Notes: generated by a model not told the origin, from the letters alone. DNA of 64,000 bases from Rhodoferax sp. (GCA_019449595.1 JAGRPL010000004.1:806001-870000), one strand, 5' to 3'; positions 46,270 through 56,464 are shown, counted from the stretch's first letter. Made by a program: numbers and translations.

Positions 46270-46860
46270 ATGATTCCCGCGCTCACCCCGGCAAGCTGGC
46301 AACTGTGGTGCTTTGCCACATTGGCACTGGTCATGCTGATGGCCATCGAGGCGGACCATCGCGAGCGCCGCATTCCCAATGTTCTGGTGGTGTTCACGAT
46401 TGCGGCAGGTGTTGCCTTGCATGTCCTGGGGCCGGCCAACGAGCGGGCGGGCCTGTTCGACACGTTCCCGGGTGCCTTGGGTGCCGGTCAGGCCTTGCTG
46501 GGCATCGTGGTCGGCTTGCTTGTCTTTTTACCTTTTTATTTCTTTGGAGCCATGGGCGCGGGTGACGTCAAGTTCATGGCTGCATTGGGTGCCTTTACGG
46601 GGCCTTGGGACGCCATTGGTCTGGCTTTGACCATTCTGGTCGCCGGAGGCGTGTTGGCCCTTGCACGCATGTTGATGAAACGCAATTCTCGCGTGGTGCT
46701 CGGCAATGTAATGGTCTTACTGGGCAGCTGGGGGCGAGGAGGGCCGCAGGTTTTCAACCCCGCGACCCAGTCGGCGGATCGGATGCCGTATGCGTTTGCT
46801 TTTGCCCTGGGTCTTGTCGCGTACGGTTATGCACGACTTTCCGGCATCGGGGCATTTTAG
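46270..46860 (+). CDS. Flp prepilin peptidase (TadV/CpaA type)
   Basis: A 196-residue A24-family aspartyl peptidase in the inner membrane that trims Flp and TadE/F prepilins. The first catalytic aspartate lies in AIEADHRERRIPN and the second in the GxGD motif GAMGAGDVKFMAALGAF. It is short, lacking the methylase half of PilD. ATG at 46270 is preferred to GTG at 46261, which overlaps the pilin stop. About six hydrophobic segments. Confidence 0.92.
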   Translation: MIPALTPASWQLWCFATLALVMLMAIEADHRERRIPNVLVVFTIAAGVALHVLGPANERAGLFDTFPGALGAGQALLGIVVGLLVFLPFYFFGAMGAGDVKFMAALGAFTGPWDAIGLALTILVAGGVLALARMLMKRNSRVVLGNVMVLLGSWGRGGPQVFNPATQSADRMPYAFAFALGLVAYGYARLSGIGAF

Positions 46861-46898
46861 GGCGCTGTTTTTTTGAATTTGAACAAGGAAGGTGAACA

Positions 46899-47756
46899 AT
46901 GAAAAACACTCGGGCAATTGCCATGATATTGCTTTCCTTGCTGGCGGGAGCGGTCGCGGTCTGGCTGGCAGCACAGTGGGTGGGACAGCGAGCCAGCGAA
47001 AGCACCACCCTGGTTGTGGCGACCAGCACGGACCTGGATCCCGGGACGGTGTTGGGTGCAGAAATGCTGCAGATCGTCGCATGGCCTTCCAAATCCGTGC
47101 CGCCTGGCGCCTTCAACGAGGCCAAGAAGCTGGACGGACGGGTGGCCGTGGAGCGGATTCTCAAGGGCGAAGCCGTTCTGGAAGGAAAGCTCGCGCCGGT
47201 GGGTGCCATGGGGGGGTTGTCGTCCGCCATTCAGAGCGGCAAACGCGCCATCAGTGTTCAGGTCAACGAGATTGCGGGCGTAGCGGGCTACATCCGGCCG
47301 GGTAGCTTGGTGGACGTCATGGTCAATACCCGGGAAGACCGAGACAAGGCCATTTCAAAAATCGTGCTCGAAAAAATCCTGGTGCTGGCCGTCGCGCAGG
47401 ATGACAAGCGCGACCAGACCAAACCCCGGGTCGTCAGCGCCGTTACGCTGGAAGTCGATCCCGAGCAGGCTGAAAAGATTGACCTGGCGCGCAACATCGG
47501 GACCTTGTCTCTGGTACTCCGCAACCCGCTGGACCGGGCAGGCACCGTGACCTCCGGTGCCCGTCGGGATGATTTGATGAGCACAGCGGCCGACACGGCG
47601 GGTGCCGCCGGATCTGCCCAGCCCTCTGCATCCAAGGCTTCGGCCCCACGCGCATCGTCACGCCCCAAGACGACGGGCACCGGTCGTGCAAGCGGCGGGA
47701 AAACCGGGACTCCCGAAGTTATCCGGGGTGTGCAGAAAGCCAACTCTGATTTTTGA
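46899..47756 (+). CDS. cpaB: Flp pilus assembly protein CpaB/RcpC
   Basis: A 285-residue protein with an N-terminal membrane anchor (8-28), an SAF domain (about 40-110, ATSTDLDPGTVLGAEML), and the CpaB/RcpC domain (about 115-220, AISVQVNEIAGVAGYIRPGSLVDVMV; key: GVAGYIRPGS). The C-terminal 70 residues are Ala/Ser/Gly-rich. CpaB acts in the periplasm with the secretin. It is 8 bases from the secretin gene start. Confidence 0.93.
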   Translation: MKNTRAIAMILLSLLAGAVAVWLAAQWVGQRASESTTLVVATSTDLDPGTVLGAEMLQIVAWPSKSVPPGAFNEAKKLDGRVAVERILKGEAVLEGKLAPVGAMGGLSSAIQSGKRAISVQVNEIAGVAGYIRPGSLVDVMVNTREDRDKAISKIVLEKILVLAVAQDDKRDQTKPRVVSAVTLEVDPEQAEKIDLARNIGTLSLVLRNPLDRAGTVTSGARRDDLMSTAADTAGAAGSAQPSASKASAPRASSRPKTTGTGRASGGKTGTPEVIRGVQKANSDF

Positions 47757-47764
47757 GGCGCCAA

Positions 47765-49339
47765 ATGAACAATACATCTAAATCTATTCGCAGCAACGGG
47801 ATGCGGTTGTCCGTTTGTGTTCTTGCAATGGCGACCCTGGGTGCGTGGAGCAGCCATGCGCTGGGGCAAAAACCAAGCGTTACCAAAGGCAATACGACTG
47901 CCGGCACGGCTGCCCGGGCTAGCACCAGCACAGTTTCTGACTTGACTACGGTGGGGCCCGCCCTGGATCTGGTGATTGGCAAGTCCACGCTGATGCGCCT
48001 GCCATCTCCGATTGAGCGTATTTCGGTGGGGAACCCCAATGTGGCCGACATTTCGCTGATCAGTCCGGTCGAGCTGTACCTTTTGGGCAAGAGCTATGGG
48101 TCGACCAACCTGATGATCTGGCGCAAGGGTGGCGCGACGACCGCAATTGACGTCAACGTCAGCATTGATGCAGACCGGATGGAGAAGAAGTTGCGTGAAC
48201 TCCTTCCCGATGAAAAAGGCATCAAGGTGCGCCCTGCAGCGGATTCTGTGATCTTGACCGGTACGGTTTCCAGTGCGACCCAGGCCAAATTTGCCGAAGA
48301 TATCGCCAACGCCTTCGTGCGCGACATCAACCGCAACCTCATCTTGCCCATTACGGCTGGCAATGCCAAGGTGCAGTCGGGTACTACGCTTCCGGTGCAG
48401 GGTGCTTCGGCAACGGGCGCGAGCAGCGGCGCGAAAGTCGTGAACCTGCTGCAGGTGACCCAAGGCCAGCAGGTAATGCTGGAAGTTAAGGTTGCAGAGG
48501 TCTCCAAGACGCTGCTGGACAAGCTGGGCGTCAATTTCAATGTCGGCGCGACGACTGCCGGCATCACCTACAACATTCTGACCAATCTCTTGATCAACGG
48601 ATCCGGTGCTGTCAGCATTCAGGGCAGCAACGGCAACCTGCTGAAGATTGATGCCGAGAAAAAAGACGGGCTGATCAAGATTCTGGCCGAGCCCAATATC
48701 ATTTCCATCAGCGGGCAGGAGGCCAGTTTCCTGGCGGGTGGAAAGATCTTTATTCCCGTGGCCCGTGCCAACGGTACTACCGGCGGCAGCACCATTACCC
48801 TGGACGAAAAGGAGTTTGGGGTGGGCCTCAAATTCACACCTACGGTGCTGGATGGAGGGCGTATTCACTTGAAGGTGGCTCCTGAGGTGTCGGAACTCTC
48901 GCAAACGGGTTCGCCGTTCACCACGGTGGATGGAACCACGGCTATTTTGCCGAGTTTCACCACACGGCGTGTGCAGACAACGGTGCAGCTGATGGATGGT
49001 CAAAGTCTGGCGATTGCCGGCTTGATCAAGAACAATGTGTCCGAGACCTTCAAGCGGGTGCCTATCCTGGGTGAAGTTCCGATCCTGGGCGCCCTGTTTC
49101 GCAGCAGCGAGTTCCAGAACGACCGCTCCGAGTTGATGTTCCTCATCACGCCGCGTCTGGTCAAGCCGCTGGATGGACAGGCTGCCTTGCCAACCGACAG
49201 CTTCTCCCCCCCGAGTCGCGGCGAGTTCTTCATGAACGGCAAGATGGAAGGCAGTGGCAATCAGGACGTGCCTCCAGATCGGGTGAGCACACCAACAGCC
49301 CCGCCGGCGCCATCGTCGGGTGGTTTCGAAGTCAAATAA
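47765..49339 (+). CDS. cpaC: Flp pilus secretin CpaC/RcpA
   Basis: A 524-residue outer-membrane secretin. After a signal peptide (about 1-36) comes the pilus-assembly N0-like domain (LVIGKSTLMRLPSPIERISVGNPNVADI; key: GNPNVADI), a BON-like or N1 domain, and the secretin core (about 240-460, VMLEVKVAEVSKTLLDKLGVNF, VGLKFTPTVLDGGRIHLKVAPEVSEL, LAIAGLIKNNVSE, FLITPRLVKPL). It forms the gate for the Flp pilus. Confidence 0.95.
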   Translation: MNNTSKSIRSNGMRLSVCVLAMATLGAWSSHALGQKPSVTKGNTTAGTAARASTSTVSDLTTVGPALDLVIGKSTLMRLPSPIERISVGNPNVADISLISPVELYLLGKSYGSTNLMIWRKGGATTAIDVNVSIDADRMEKKLRELLPDEKGIKVRPAADSVILTGTVSSATQAKFAEDIANAFVRDINRNLILPITAGNAKVQSGTTLPVQGASATGASSGAKVVNLLQVTQGQQVMLEVKVAEVSKTLLDKLGVNFNVGATTAGITYNILTNLLINGSGAVSIQGSNGNLLKIDAEKKDGLIKILAEPNIISISGQEASFLAGGKIFIPVARANGTTGGSTITLDEKEFGVGLKFTPTVLDGGRIHLKVAPEVSELSQTGSPFTTVDGTTAILPSFTTRRVQTTVQLMDGQSLAIAGLIKNNVSETFKRVPILGEVPILGALFRSSEFQNDRSELMFLITPRLVKPLDGQAALPTDSFSPPSRGEFFMNGKMEGSGNQDVPPDRVSTPTAPPAPSSGGFEVK

Positions 49340-49351
49340 CGGAGCGTAGCC

Positions 49352-49648
49352 ATGTCCATTCAAAAATCACACACGCTGTTTTTGCTTCCGGTTCTTTTGG
49401 GCGTCTGTACGCTGGTAGTGGGGTGCGCCGCGTCAACACCTGAACTGGATGCCAAGTTTGGCGACGCCGTTCGCGCATCGCGCGAGCGGCAGACGCTGAA
49501 TTCGACGGCATCGGTCAGCAAGGACCCCGTTCTGGGAATTGATGGCAAGGCAGCCGTCAACGCGCAGGACCGCTACCAGGACTCCTTCAAGTCGCCGCCC
49601 AAGACCTTTGAGATCCTGGGCATTGGTGGCTCCGTAACGGGGCAGTGA
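49352..49648 (+). CDS. small lipoprotein of the Tad locus
   Basis: A 98-residue lipoprotein: signal peptide with lipobox LVVGC (Cys near 25), then a hydrophilic part with FGDAVRASRERQTLNS and a Gly-rich end. I do not recognise a named family; its place between the secretin and the TadG-like gene is where rcpB/cpaD-type secretin helpers are often found, and it could act as pilotin. That is inference from position and lipobox. Confidence 0.75.
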   Translation: MSIQKSHTLFLLPVLLGVCTLVVGCAASTPELDAKFGDAVRASRERQTLNSTASVSKDPVLGIDGKAAVNAQDRYQDSFKSPPKTFEILGIGGSVTGQ

Positions 49649-49680
49649 CTGGTCCGGGAAAGTGATTTCAGGTGCGCACC

Positions 49681-50976
49681 ATGGTCCGGTTCACGCTTAT
49701 GCCTTCGTCCCCACGGCGACAACAGGGCGCCGTTACGGTGCTGCTGGGTTTTACCTTGGTGGTGTTGATCGGCTTTGCGGGTCTGGCGATTGATCTGGGA
49801 CGCTTCTTTGTCGTCAAGAGCGAACTGCAGAACGCGGTTGATGCCTGCGCCCTGGCTGCCGCATCGCAGTTGCGCCCCGGTCAGAACAATGCTTCCGCGT
49901 TGACGAAGGCCGTGGCCTATGGTCGGCTGTTTTCCACCGGGGGACTGGGCAACCTGGATGCCATCAAGAACCGCGCCAATTTCCAGAGCGAAGTTGTCGC
50001 CATCGCCGCAGACCAGATTACTTTTTCCGACACCATCAATGGGACGTACCTGGACAGCAGCAGCGCCAACTACAACACGGCAGCGTACGCCAAGTGCAGC
50101 TATCCCTTGAGCGGCCTGCCCATTTATTTCATGCAGCTGATCAATCCGGACTTTGTCAGCCAGACGGTCAGTGCCATGGCGGTTGCCACGCAGGCGCCAT
50201 CGGCCTCGGTCTGCGCCATTCCCGTGGGCGTGTGCAAGGCGTCGGGAGGGACTGCGTCGAACAATTACAACCTGACGCCGGGCCAGTGGTTGGTTGCCAA
50301 GGGTGCGGCCCCGTATGGAACCGGCAATTTCGGCTGGATTGATTTCACGCCCCCCAATGGCGGGGCGAATGAACTGGCCGATTTGCTGCAGGGCAGTGGT
50401 CAGTGCGAGATGGTCGCGGGTGCGAAGGTGGGGGAGCAAGGCCAGAAAACCAGCTTGGATGTAGCTTGGAATAGCCGGTTTGGCGTCTACAAGAATGGTG
50501 GTGGTAATCCCAGCCTCAGCGATGCGCCGCCCGACTTTACGGGGTATGCCTATTCAACGGACAGCAAGAGTTGGCCGTCGGCTTTCAATGCCTATTCGGG
50601 TACACCCACCGTTCCTGGTGTGGTCAATTTTCAGACGGCGCGCAGCGGCCATTTGGCCTATCAGAGTGGTGCGCCCTTTGGGACCAGCGGTGGCTACTCT
50701 GCGGTGTCATCGGCGAACCTTGTCACGTATGGTCGGGATCGCCGGTTGGCAGTAGCTCCGGTGGTGGACTGCTCGGTCTGGAACACCAGTGGCAATGCGC
50801 AGCCCTCTGTGGAAGGCTGGGCCTGTGTGCTGATGCTCAGTCCTATGAATGTTGGGAGCGCGCCCAATGAAGCTACCTTGGAATACATCGGTTTGAGCAA
50901 TGTCGCCGGCAGCCCGTGTGCGTCATCCGGGGCGGCCGGTACTGCGGGTCCCCTGGTCCCAGTCATGGCGCAGTGA
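49681..50976 (+). CDS. TadG-like minor pilin protein
   Basis: A 431-residue protein with an N-terminal Tad domain (about 10-55: QQGAVTVLLGFTLVVLIGFAGLAIDLGRFFVVKSELQNAVDACALAAA; keys: GFAGLAIDLGR, ELQNAVDACALAAA). The remaining 370 residues are periplasmic, Asn/Gly/Ser-rich and cysteine-containing, with no clear von Willebrand factor domain. ATG at 49681 is preferred to GTG at 49672. It may form part of the pilus base or tip. Confidence 0.85.
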   Translation: MVRFTLMPSSPRRQQGAVTVLLGFTLVVLIGFAGLAIDLGRFFVVKSELQNAVDACALAAASQLRPGQNNASALTKAVAYGRLFSTGGLGNLDAIKNRANFQSEVVAIAADQITFSDTINGTYLDSSSANYNTAAYAKCSYPLSGLPIYFMQLINPDFVSQTVSAMAVATQAPSASVCAIPVGVCKASGGTASNNYNLTPGQWLVAKGAAPYGTGNFGWIDFTPPNGGANELADLLQGSGQCEMVAGAKVGEQGQKTSLDVAWNSRFGVYKNGGGNPSLSDAPPDFTGYAYSTDSKSWPSAFNAYSGTPTVPGVVNFQTARSGHLAYQSGAPFGTSGGYSAVSSANLVTYGRDRRLAVAPVVDCSVWNTSGNAQPSVEGWACVLMLSPMNVGSAPNEATLEYIGLSNVAGSPCASSGAAGTAGPLVPVMAQ

Positions 50977-50986
50977 GAAGACGATC

Positions 50987-51478
50987 ATGAAGCAACACAA
51001 GCAAAGAGGTGTCGCCGCGGTGGAGATGGCTCTGATCATGATGCCCATGCTGATCCTGTGCTTTGGCATTGTCGAGTTGGGGCGTGCGCTTTATATGTAC
51101 AACGGCTTGGTGAAGGCGACGCGCGGGGCGGTCCGGTACATGACGACCCAGAGCCTGTCCAGCCCACCAACCGGAGAGACAGCGGCCTCGATCCGGCTCA
51201 AGGCCCGGTCATTGGCGGTGTGTGGTGCTACCGATTGCTCCGGCAAGGAACCGTTGACGCCGGGCTTGGTCCTGGCGCAAGTGTCGGTCTGTGATTTGCT
51301 CAGTTGTCCCACCACGCACAGCAATGTTTCCACAGGGCAGGGCACGGCAAACCTTGTGTCTATCACCATCGGCGGGACGGGCGCAGCGGCCTATGACTTC
51401 ATGTCGCTTATGCCATGGGTGATTCCCAATATCACGTTCGCCCCGGTCACGACGACCATGGTTTCTCAGTATTTTTAG
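50987..51478 (+). CDS. TadE-family minor pilin
   Basis: A 163-residue pseudopilin. RGVAAVEMALIMMPMLILCFGIVELGRALYMYNGLVKATRGAVRYM (keys: GVAAVEMALI, VELGRALYMYN) is the TadE signature. Four cysteines in the C-terminal half (CGATDCSG and CDLLSCPT) could form disulfides. ATG at 50987 with AGAAGACG upstream. It follows TadG by 10 bases. Confidence 0.88.
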   Translation: MKQHKQRGVAAVEMALIMMPMLILCFGIVELGRALYMYNGLVKATRGAVRYMTTQSLSSPPTGETAASIRLKARSLAVCGATDCSGKEPLTPGLVLAQVSVCDLLSCPTTHSNVSTGQGTANLVSITIGGTGAAAYDFMSLMPWVIPNITFAPVTTTMVSQYF

Positions 51479-51488
51479 GGAACGGGCT

Positions 51489-51941
51489 GTGCGCGCACCT
51501 TTACATCTTCTGGCGAACCATGCAGCGCCGCGGCGCAGGCAGCGAGGCGAGGCAATTGTCGAGTTTGCCTTGGTGGCGCTCATGTTCATTACCCTGCTGC
51601 TGGGCATCATGGAGTTTGGTCGCTGGATGTTCACGCTCAATGCCGCGGGGGAAGCCACCCGGTGGGGAGCACGTCTGGCCACGGTGTGCGATTTGAATGA
51701 TTCCCGCATCAAGGAGAAGATGCGCTACATCTTGGCCAATGTGGATGACGCGCAGATTTCCATTACCTATGCGCCCGCAAATTGCGATGCCAGCAATTGC
51801 AAAACAGTGGAGGTATCGATCGTGAATGCGACCTTTACGCCCCTCATTCCCTTTTTCGGCGTCGCTTTGCCACTCCCGGCGTTTACCACCAATTTGCCCC
51901 GGGAGCTCATGAAAAGTACGGGCAATCCGGTGTGTTCGTAA
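51489..51941 (+). CDS. second TadE-like minor pilin
   Basis: A 150-residue pseudopilin starting at GTG 51489. RQRGEAIVEFALVALMFITLLLGIMEFGRWMFTLNAAGEATRWGARLA (keys: GEAIVEFALV, LLGIMEFGRWM) matches TadE/F. The C-terminal half is beta-rich with four cysteines. With TadG and the preceding TadE it gives three distinct Tad pseudopilins. Confidence 0.87.
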   Translation: MRAPLHLLANHAAPRRRQRGEAIVEFALVALMFITLLLGIMEFGRWMFTLNAAGEATRWGARLATVCDLNDSRIKEKMRYILANVDDAQISITYAPANCDASNCKTVEVSIVNATFTPLIPFFGVALPLPAFTTNLPRELMKSTGNPVCS

Positions 51942-51984
51942 ACCAGCGGCAAGACTATTAAAAAACTAACCAAGGGATGTTGCT

Positions 51985-53160
51985 ATGACACTTAAAGTAT
52001 CGGCCATCTTCGAATCCAAGCAGATGCTGGACGGAATGGCTGCATCCATTGCCGTGCTGCCGCAAATTCAGTTCACGGCGCATAAAGGTGCGTTCGAGCA
52101 GCTGACGGATGTGTTGCAGAGCGATAAACCCGATGTGGTGATTCTGGAATTTCCCAATGCGGATGAGAAGGCCATTGCGCAAGTCGAGTTGGCCTTGCAA
52201 GGGGGCCATGAAACGCATCTGATTTTGGTCAGTCCGGACCGTTCGGTGGAGTTCCTGATGCGTGCCATGCGTGCGGGTGTTCGACAAGTTCTGCCCACGC
52301 CGCTCGAGTTTGCCAGCGTGCAGCAGGCGCTGCAGCACGCGCGCGGCAACCAGGCCAAGGCAGCCCGTGCGGAGAAGCAGTCCGGTCTGGTCATTGGCAT
52401 GGTGGGCTCCAAGGGAGGAGCCGGATCCACTTTCCTGGCGACCAATCTGGCTTACGCCCTGTCGCGTCAGGGCAAGCGGGTGGCAGTGATTGACCTCAAC
52501 CTGTATTTCGGCGATGCCGTGGTGTTTTTGGGTGACAGCAAGCCAACCTCCAACGTGGTGGACCTCGCACGCAAGTCAGAAGGGCTTGATGCAGTCTTGC
52601 TGGATTCCAGCATGATCAAGCTCGGCGAGCGCCTGCACATTCTGGTTGCCCCGGAATCACCGGAATACGTGAAGTATGTGTCACCTTCGGATATCGAGCG
52701 GATCATCCGGCTGGCGCGCACGTGCTACGACGTGGTTGTTATCGACGCCAGTGCCTTGCTGGACCCGTTGACGGTCCAGGCACTGGACATGGCCGACATC
52801 ATCTACCTCTCCCTCCAATTGAACTTGCCTTTTGTGCGGGCAGCCAAGCGCATGGTCGAAGAGTTCCGGGGGCTGGGTTACTCCAACGAAAAGATCAGGG
52901 TCGTCATCAACCGCTTTGAAAAAGGGGGAGAGATCAAGCTGGAAGACGTGGAAAAGGCGACCCTGCTGAAAGTCAATCGCACTATTCCGAACAGCCACGG
53001 CCCCGTGACGGATTCGATCAACCAGGGCATTCCCTTGCTGGAGCTGGTACCGCGGGATGCCGTGTCCCATGCGCTGCAGGAATGGGCACACGAATTAGCA
53101 CCGACATCGCAGCCGGTTGAAGCCGGCTGGTGGCATGGAATCAAGAGGTCCTTATCATGA
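51985..53160 (+). CDS. cpaE: TadZ/CpaE ATPase-like localisation protein
   Basis: A 391-residue protein: an N-terminal receiver-like domain without obvious phosphorylation aspartate pattern (about 1-125) and a MinD/ParA-type ATPase domain (130-391). The P-loop reads GSKGGAGST: the signature lysine is there but the usual GKT lysine is serine, an atypical Walker A described for TadZ proteins. It likely places the pilus apparatus at the pole. ATGA overlap with tadA. Confidence 0.92.
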   Translation: MTLKVSAIFESKQMLDGMAASIAVLPQIQFTAHKGAFEQLTDVLQSDKPDVVILEFPNADEKAIAQVELALQGGHETHLILVSPDRSVEFLMRAMRAGVRQVLPTPLEFASVQQALQHARGNQAKAARAEKQSGLVIGMVGSKGGAGSTFLATNLAYALSRQGKRVAVIDLNLYFGDAVVFLGDSKPTSNVVDLARKSEGLDAVLLDSSMIKLGERLHILVAPESPEYVKYVSPSDIERIIRLARTCYDVVVIDASALLDPLTVQALDMADIIYLSLQLNLPFVRAAKRMVEEFRGLGYSNEKIRVVINRFEKGGEIKLEDVEKATLLKVNRTIPNSHGPVTDSINQGIPLLELVPRDAVSHALQEWAHELAPTSQPVEAGWWHGIKRSLS

Positions 53161-54509
53161 GTTTGCGAGACACCAAAAACAGTTCCGGCACCCATCTGGG
53201 GTCCGAGATTTGGGAGGGAACCCGGCCACGGGAAGTCTCCGAGTACTACAAGCTCAAAGCCAAATTGCACCAGGACTTGATAGGTCGGGTGGACCTGGAA
53301 GTTCTGGGAAACATGCCGGCGGACCGTCTGCGGGAGGAGTTGGCGGGGCTGGTTGAAAAGATGCTGGATGCCTCCGGTGTTGCGCTCAACTCCGCAGACC
53401 GCAAGCGCATGGTTCTGGACATCCAGAACGAGGTCATGGGGCTGGGGCCACTGGAGCCCTTGCTTGCGGACACCACGGTGTCGGACATTCTGGTGAATGG
53501 CCCGAAGAAGGTGTACGTGGAGCGGCGGGGGCGGCTGGAAGCGACCGACGTGACGTTTACCGACACGGCCCATCTGATGAAGATCATCGACAAGATCGTC
53601 TCCCGGATTGGCCGTCGCATTGACGAGTCCAGCCCCATGGTGGATGCCCGTCTGGCGGACGGCTCCCGTGTGAATGCCATCATTCCGCCGCTGTCCCTGG
53701 ATGGCCCCCTGCTTTCGATCCGCCGCTTTTCCGCCATCCCTCTGAAGACCGAAGATCTGATTCGCTTCAAGACCCTGACGCCCGAACTGGCCGCCCTGCT
53801 CACGGGAATGGTGCATGCCAAGCTGAACATCCTTATTTCCGGCGGTACCGGAACCGGGAAAACAACCTTGCTCAATGTGATGTCCAGCGCCATTCCGCCT
53901 ACCGAGCGGATTGTGACGATTGAAGACGCGGCCGAGCTCCAGTTGCAGCAGCCCCATGTGGTGCGGCTGGAAACACGGCCGCCCAACATCGAAGGCAAGG
54001 GGGAAGTCACACAACGGGCGCTGGTGCGCAACAGCTTGCGGATGCGGCCTGACCGCATCATCGTGGGTGAAGTCCGTGGCGTGGAGGTTCTCGACATGCT
54101 GCAGGCCATGAATACCGGGCATGAGGGTTCCATGGCGACCGTGCACGCGAACACTCCCCGTGACGCCCTGACGCGCCTGGAAAACATGGCGGGGATGGGG
54201 GGGGTGAGTGTGCCGCCGAAAGTCATGCGGCAGCAGATCTCTTCCGCCATTTCCGCCATCATCCAGATCGGCCGCCTGACGGATGGGCGGCGCAAGTTGA
54301 TCAGCATGCAGGAGGTCGTCGGCATGGAAGGCGACATCATCACCATGCAGGAAATCTACTCCTTCACCCAGACTGGCATCGCGGACGATGGAACAGTGGA
54401 GGGCTATTTTGGTGCGACAGGGGTGCGCCCTGAATTCATGAAACGGCTCAAGGCGTACGGCATCAACGTGTCCGACCAGGCGTTTGATCCTCGTAAAACT
54501 TACCAATGA
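53157..54509 (+). CDS. cpaF: Tad secretion ATPase TadA/CpaF
   Basis: A 450-residue PilT/VirB11-like ATPase that powers Flp pilus assembly and retraction. Walker [14 protein letters not shown] (about residue 225), Asp box [10 protein letters not shown], Walker [14 protein letters not shown] and the His box [12 protein letters not shown] are all present. N-terminal three-helix part (20-80) precedes the N-domain. It overlaps cpaE by 4 bases. Confidence 0.96.
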   Translation: MSLRDTKNSSGTHLGSEIWEGTRPREVSEYYKLKAKLHQDLIGRVDLEVLGNMPADRLREELAGLVEKMLDASGVALNSADRKRMVLDIQNEVMGLGPLEPLLADTTVSDILVNGPKKVYVERRGRLEATDVTFTDTAHLMKIIDKIVSRIGRRIDESSPMVDARLADGSRVNAIIPPLSLDGPLLSIRRFSAIPLKTEDLIRFKTLTPELAALLTGMVHAKLNILISGGTGTGKTTLLNVMSSAIPPTERIVTIEDAAELQLQQPHVVRLETRPPNIEGKGEVTQRALVRNSLRMRPDRIIVGEVRGVEVLDMLQAMNTGHEGSMATVHANTPRDALTRLENMAGMGGVSVPPKVMRQQISSAISAIIQIGRLTDGRRKLISMQEVVGMEGDIITMQEIYSFTQTGIADDGTVEGYFGATGVRPEFMKRLKAYGINVSDQAFDPRKTYQ

Positions 54510-54513
54510 CACC

Positions 54514-55488
54514 ATGAGCACTACCTATGCTTTGTTTTTGATGCTGGGGTTCCTGGCGGTGTTCCTGTTGCTGGAGGGATTGTTCCAGCTGTGGAACAGC
54601 ACGCGAAACCCGGAAGTCAAGCGGGTACGCCGGCGCTTGCGTGCGATGGCGACGGGGCATTCCCAGTCTGCCCCTGGTGAGCTGGTCAAGCGGCGTACGT
54701 TGAGCAAGATTGCTCTGGCGCATGAGTTGCTTTCGCTTATTCCGGGAATCCAGCGCCTGGATCGGCTTTTGTTGCAGGCCAGTTCAGGTCAAACCGTCGC
54801 CTTCCTTCTGGCAACCTGTCTCTTGGCTGCCTTGGCTGGCGCCGTGCTGGCTACGGCATTCCATTGGACGTTGCTCTGGGGGCTGGTGCTGGTGATCGGA
54901 CTGGCTTCGCTGCCCGTGCTGCGCTTGCGGTGGATTCGGTCCCGGCGCCTGAAGCAGCTCAGTGCCCAGCTGCCCGACACACTGGACCTGATCTGCCGCG
55001 CCTTGCGGGCGGGGCACGCGTTCTCTTCTGCACTGTCCATGGTGGGCAATGAGGCTCCCGAGCCGATTGCGACCGAGTTCAAGACGACGTTTGATGAAAT
55101 CAACTTTGGCATCTCAACCAAGGATGCACTGACCAATCTTGCGGTCCGGGTTCCGATCGCGGATATGCGGTTCTTTGTCATGGCCGTCATCATTCAGCTT
55201 GAGACCGGCGGCAATCTGGCAGGCTTGCTGGCCATGCTGTCCAACCTGATCCGTGAACGGTACAAGCTGTTTGGCAAGATTCGGGTGCTGGCCGCAGAGG
55301 GCAAGTTGTCCGCCTACATCCTGACAGCCTTGCCGTTTTTTGTGGCAGGCGCCATTCAGGTCGTGAATCCCGGCTACATGCGCATCTTGTTTACGGATCC
55401 CACGGGCATTTCCATCACGATGGGTGCCCTGGGCATGATGGCCTTGGGGGTGTTCCTGCTGTGGCGCATCACCAGTTTCCGCGTTTGA
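54514..55488 (+). CDS. tadB: Tad inner-membrane platform protein TadB
   Basis: A 324-residue membrane protein with a T2SSF domain (LPDTLDLICRALRAGHAFSSALSMV; key: LICRALRAGHAF), and four to five hydrophobic segments (residues about 5-25, 95-140, 265-285, 295-315). It pairs with TadC as the platform on which TadA acts. It starts 4 bases after cpaF ends. Confidence 0.94.
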   Translation: MSTTYALFLMLGFLAVFLLLEGLFQLWNSTRNPEVKRVRRRLRAMATGHSQSAPGELVKRRTLSKIALAHELLSLIPGIQRLDRLLLQASSGQTVAFLLATCLLAALAGAVLATAFHWTLLWGLVLVIGLASLPVLRLRWIRSRRLKQLSAQLPDTLDLICRALRAGHAFSSALSMVGNEAPEPIATEFKTTFDEINFGISTKDALTNLAVRVPIADMRFFVMAVIIQLETGGNLAGLLAMLSNLIRERYKLFGKIRVLAAEGKLSAYILTALPFFVAGAIQVVNPGYMRILFTDPTGISITMGALGMMALGVFLLWRITSFRV

Positions 55489-55499
55489 GAGGGTAGACC

Positions 55500-56447
55500 A
55501 TGTTGAATGCCATTTTGATTGCGGTCTTCATATCCATAGCCGGGCTGGTGCTGGGAATCGGCATGTGGTTCAACCGGGGCGAGGCGTTGGGCCGCCGGTT
55601 GGGGCAGCTGAAAGAGCATGCGGAGACACCGTTGGACCAGTCGGTGCAGTCGGGTTCGTCCTGGCTGGCCAAATTGGCCCGGGTTTTTACCCCCATTGCA
55701 AGCCTGTCGACGCCCAAGGATGCCGGCGACGCGTCGTACCTGCGGGTTCGGTTCTTCAATGCGGGCTTGCGTCAGGCGTATTGGCCCATGTTGTACCTGG
55801 GAGCCAAGAGCATTTTTGCCTTGTCGTTTCCGCTGGCTTTTTTGGTCTACGGTGGGTTTTTCAGCGATACCGGCATTGCCAAGGCAACGCTGTTTGTCAT
55901 GTTCCTGCTGTCAGGCCTGGGTTACTACCTTCCCAACCTGATCCTGAACCTGCTGATTCATACGCGACAGCGGGAACTCGACGAGGCCTTGCCCGATGCC
56001 ATTGACCTCATGACCGTTTGCGTGGAGGCCGGCTTGGCCATTGATGCCGCCATGCGGCGTACCTGCGAGGAACTGGACATGCGCAGCCCGGCTCTGGCAG
56101 AGGAGTTGAACCTGGTGACGCTGGAGCTGCAAGTGGGGGCCTCGCGTGAAGGGGCCATGCGCAACCTGGCACTGAGAACCGGGGTGGCGAGCGTTGCAAC
56201 TTTTGTGACCATTCTGCTGCAGTCCGGCCAGTTCGGAACCAATATTGGCGACTCCCTGAAGGTGTTGTCCGACACCATGCGCGAACAACGCAAGCTGCGC
56301 GCCGAGGAAAAGGCCGCGAAGGTTCCGCTGAAGCTCCTGTTTCCCATGATCTTTTTCATCTTCCCGGCATTGTTCGTGGTTCTGCTGGGGCCGGCCATGA
56401 TCAGTGTCTTCCGGGTGCTGCTGCCCACCCTGGGTTCGGTACGTTGA
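55500..56447 (+). CDS. tadC: Tad inner-membrane platform protein TadC
   Basis: A 315-residue membrane protein with a T2SSF domain (LPDAIDLMTVCVEAGLAIDAAMRRT; key: MTVCVEAGLAIDAAM, LLQSGQFGTNIGDSL). Four hydrophobic segments. Starts 11 bases after tadB. Confidence 0.94.
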   Translation: MLNAILIAVFISIAGLVLGIGMWFNRGEALGRRLGQLKEHAETPLDQSVQSGSSWLAKLARVFTPIASLSTPKDAGDASYLRVRFFNAGLRQAYWPMLYLGAKSIFALSFPLAFLVYGGFFSDTGIAKATLFVMFLLSGLGYYLPNLILNLLIHTRQRELDEALPDAIDLMTVCVEAGLAIDAAMRRTCEELDMRSPALAEELNLVTLELQVGASREGAMRNLALRTGVASVATFVTILLQSGQFGTNIGDSLKVLSDTMREQRKLRAEEKAAKVPLKLLFPMIFFIFPALFVVLLGPAMISVFRVLLPTLGSVR

Positions 56448-56464
56448 TTTTTTAGGAGAATCGC

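Noticed and set aside
47288..49363. A 691-codon open frame opposite the secretin gene
   Set aside because: Reverse shadow of cpaC and cpaB, with no family resemblance and a low-complexity composition.
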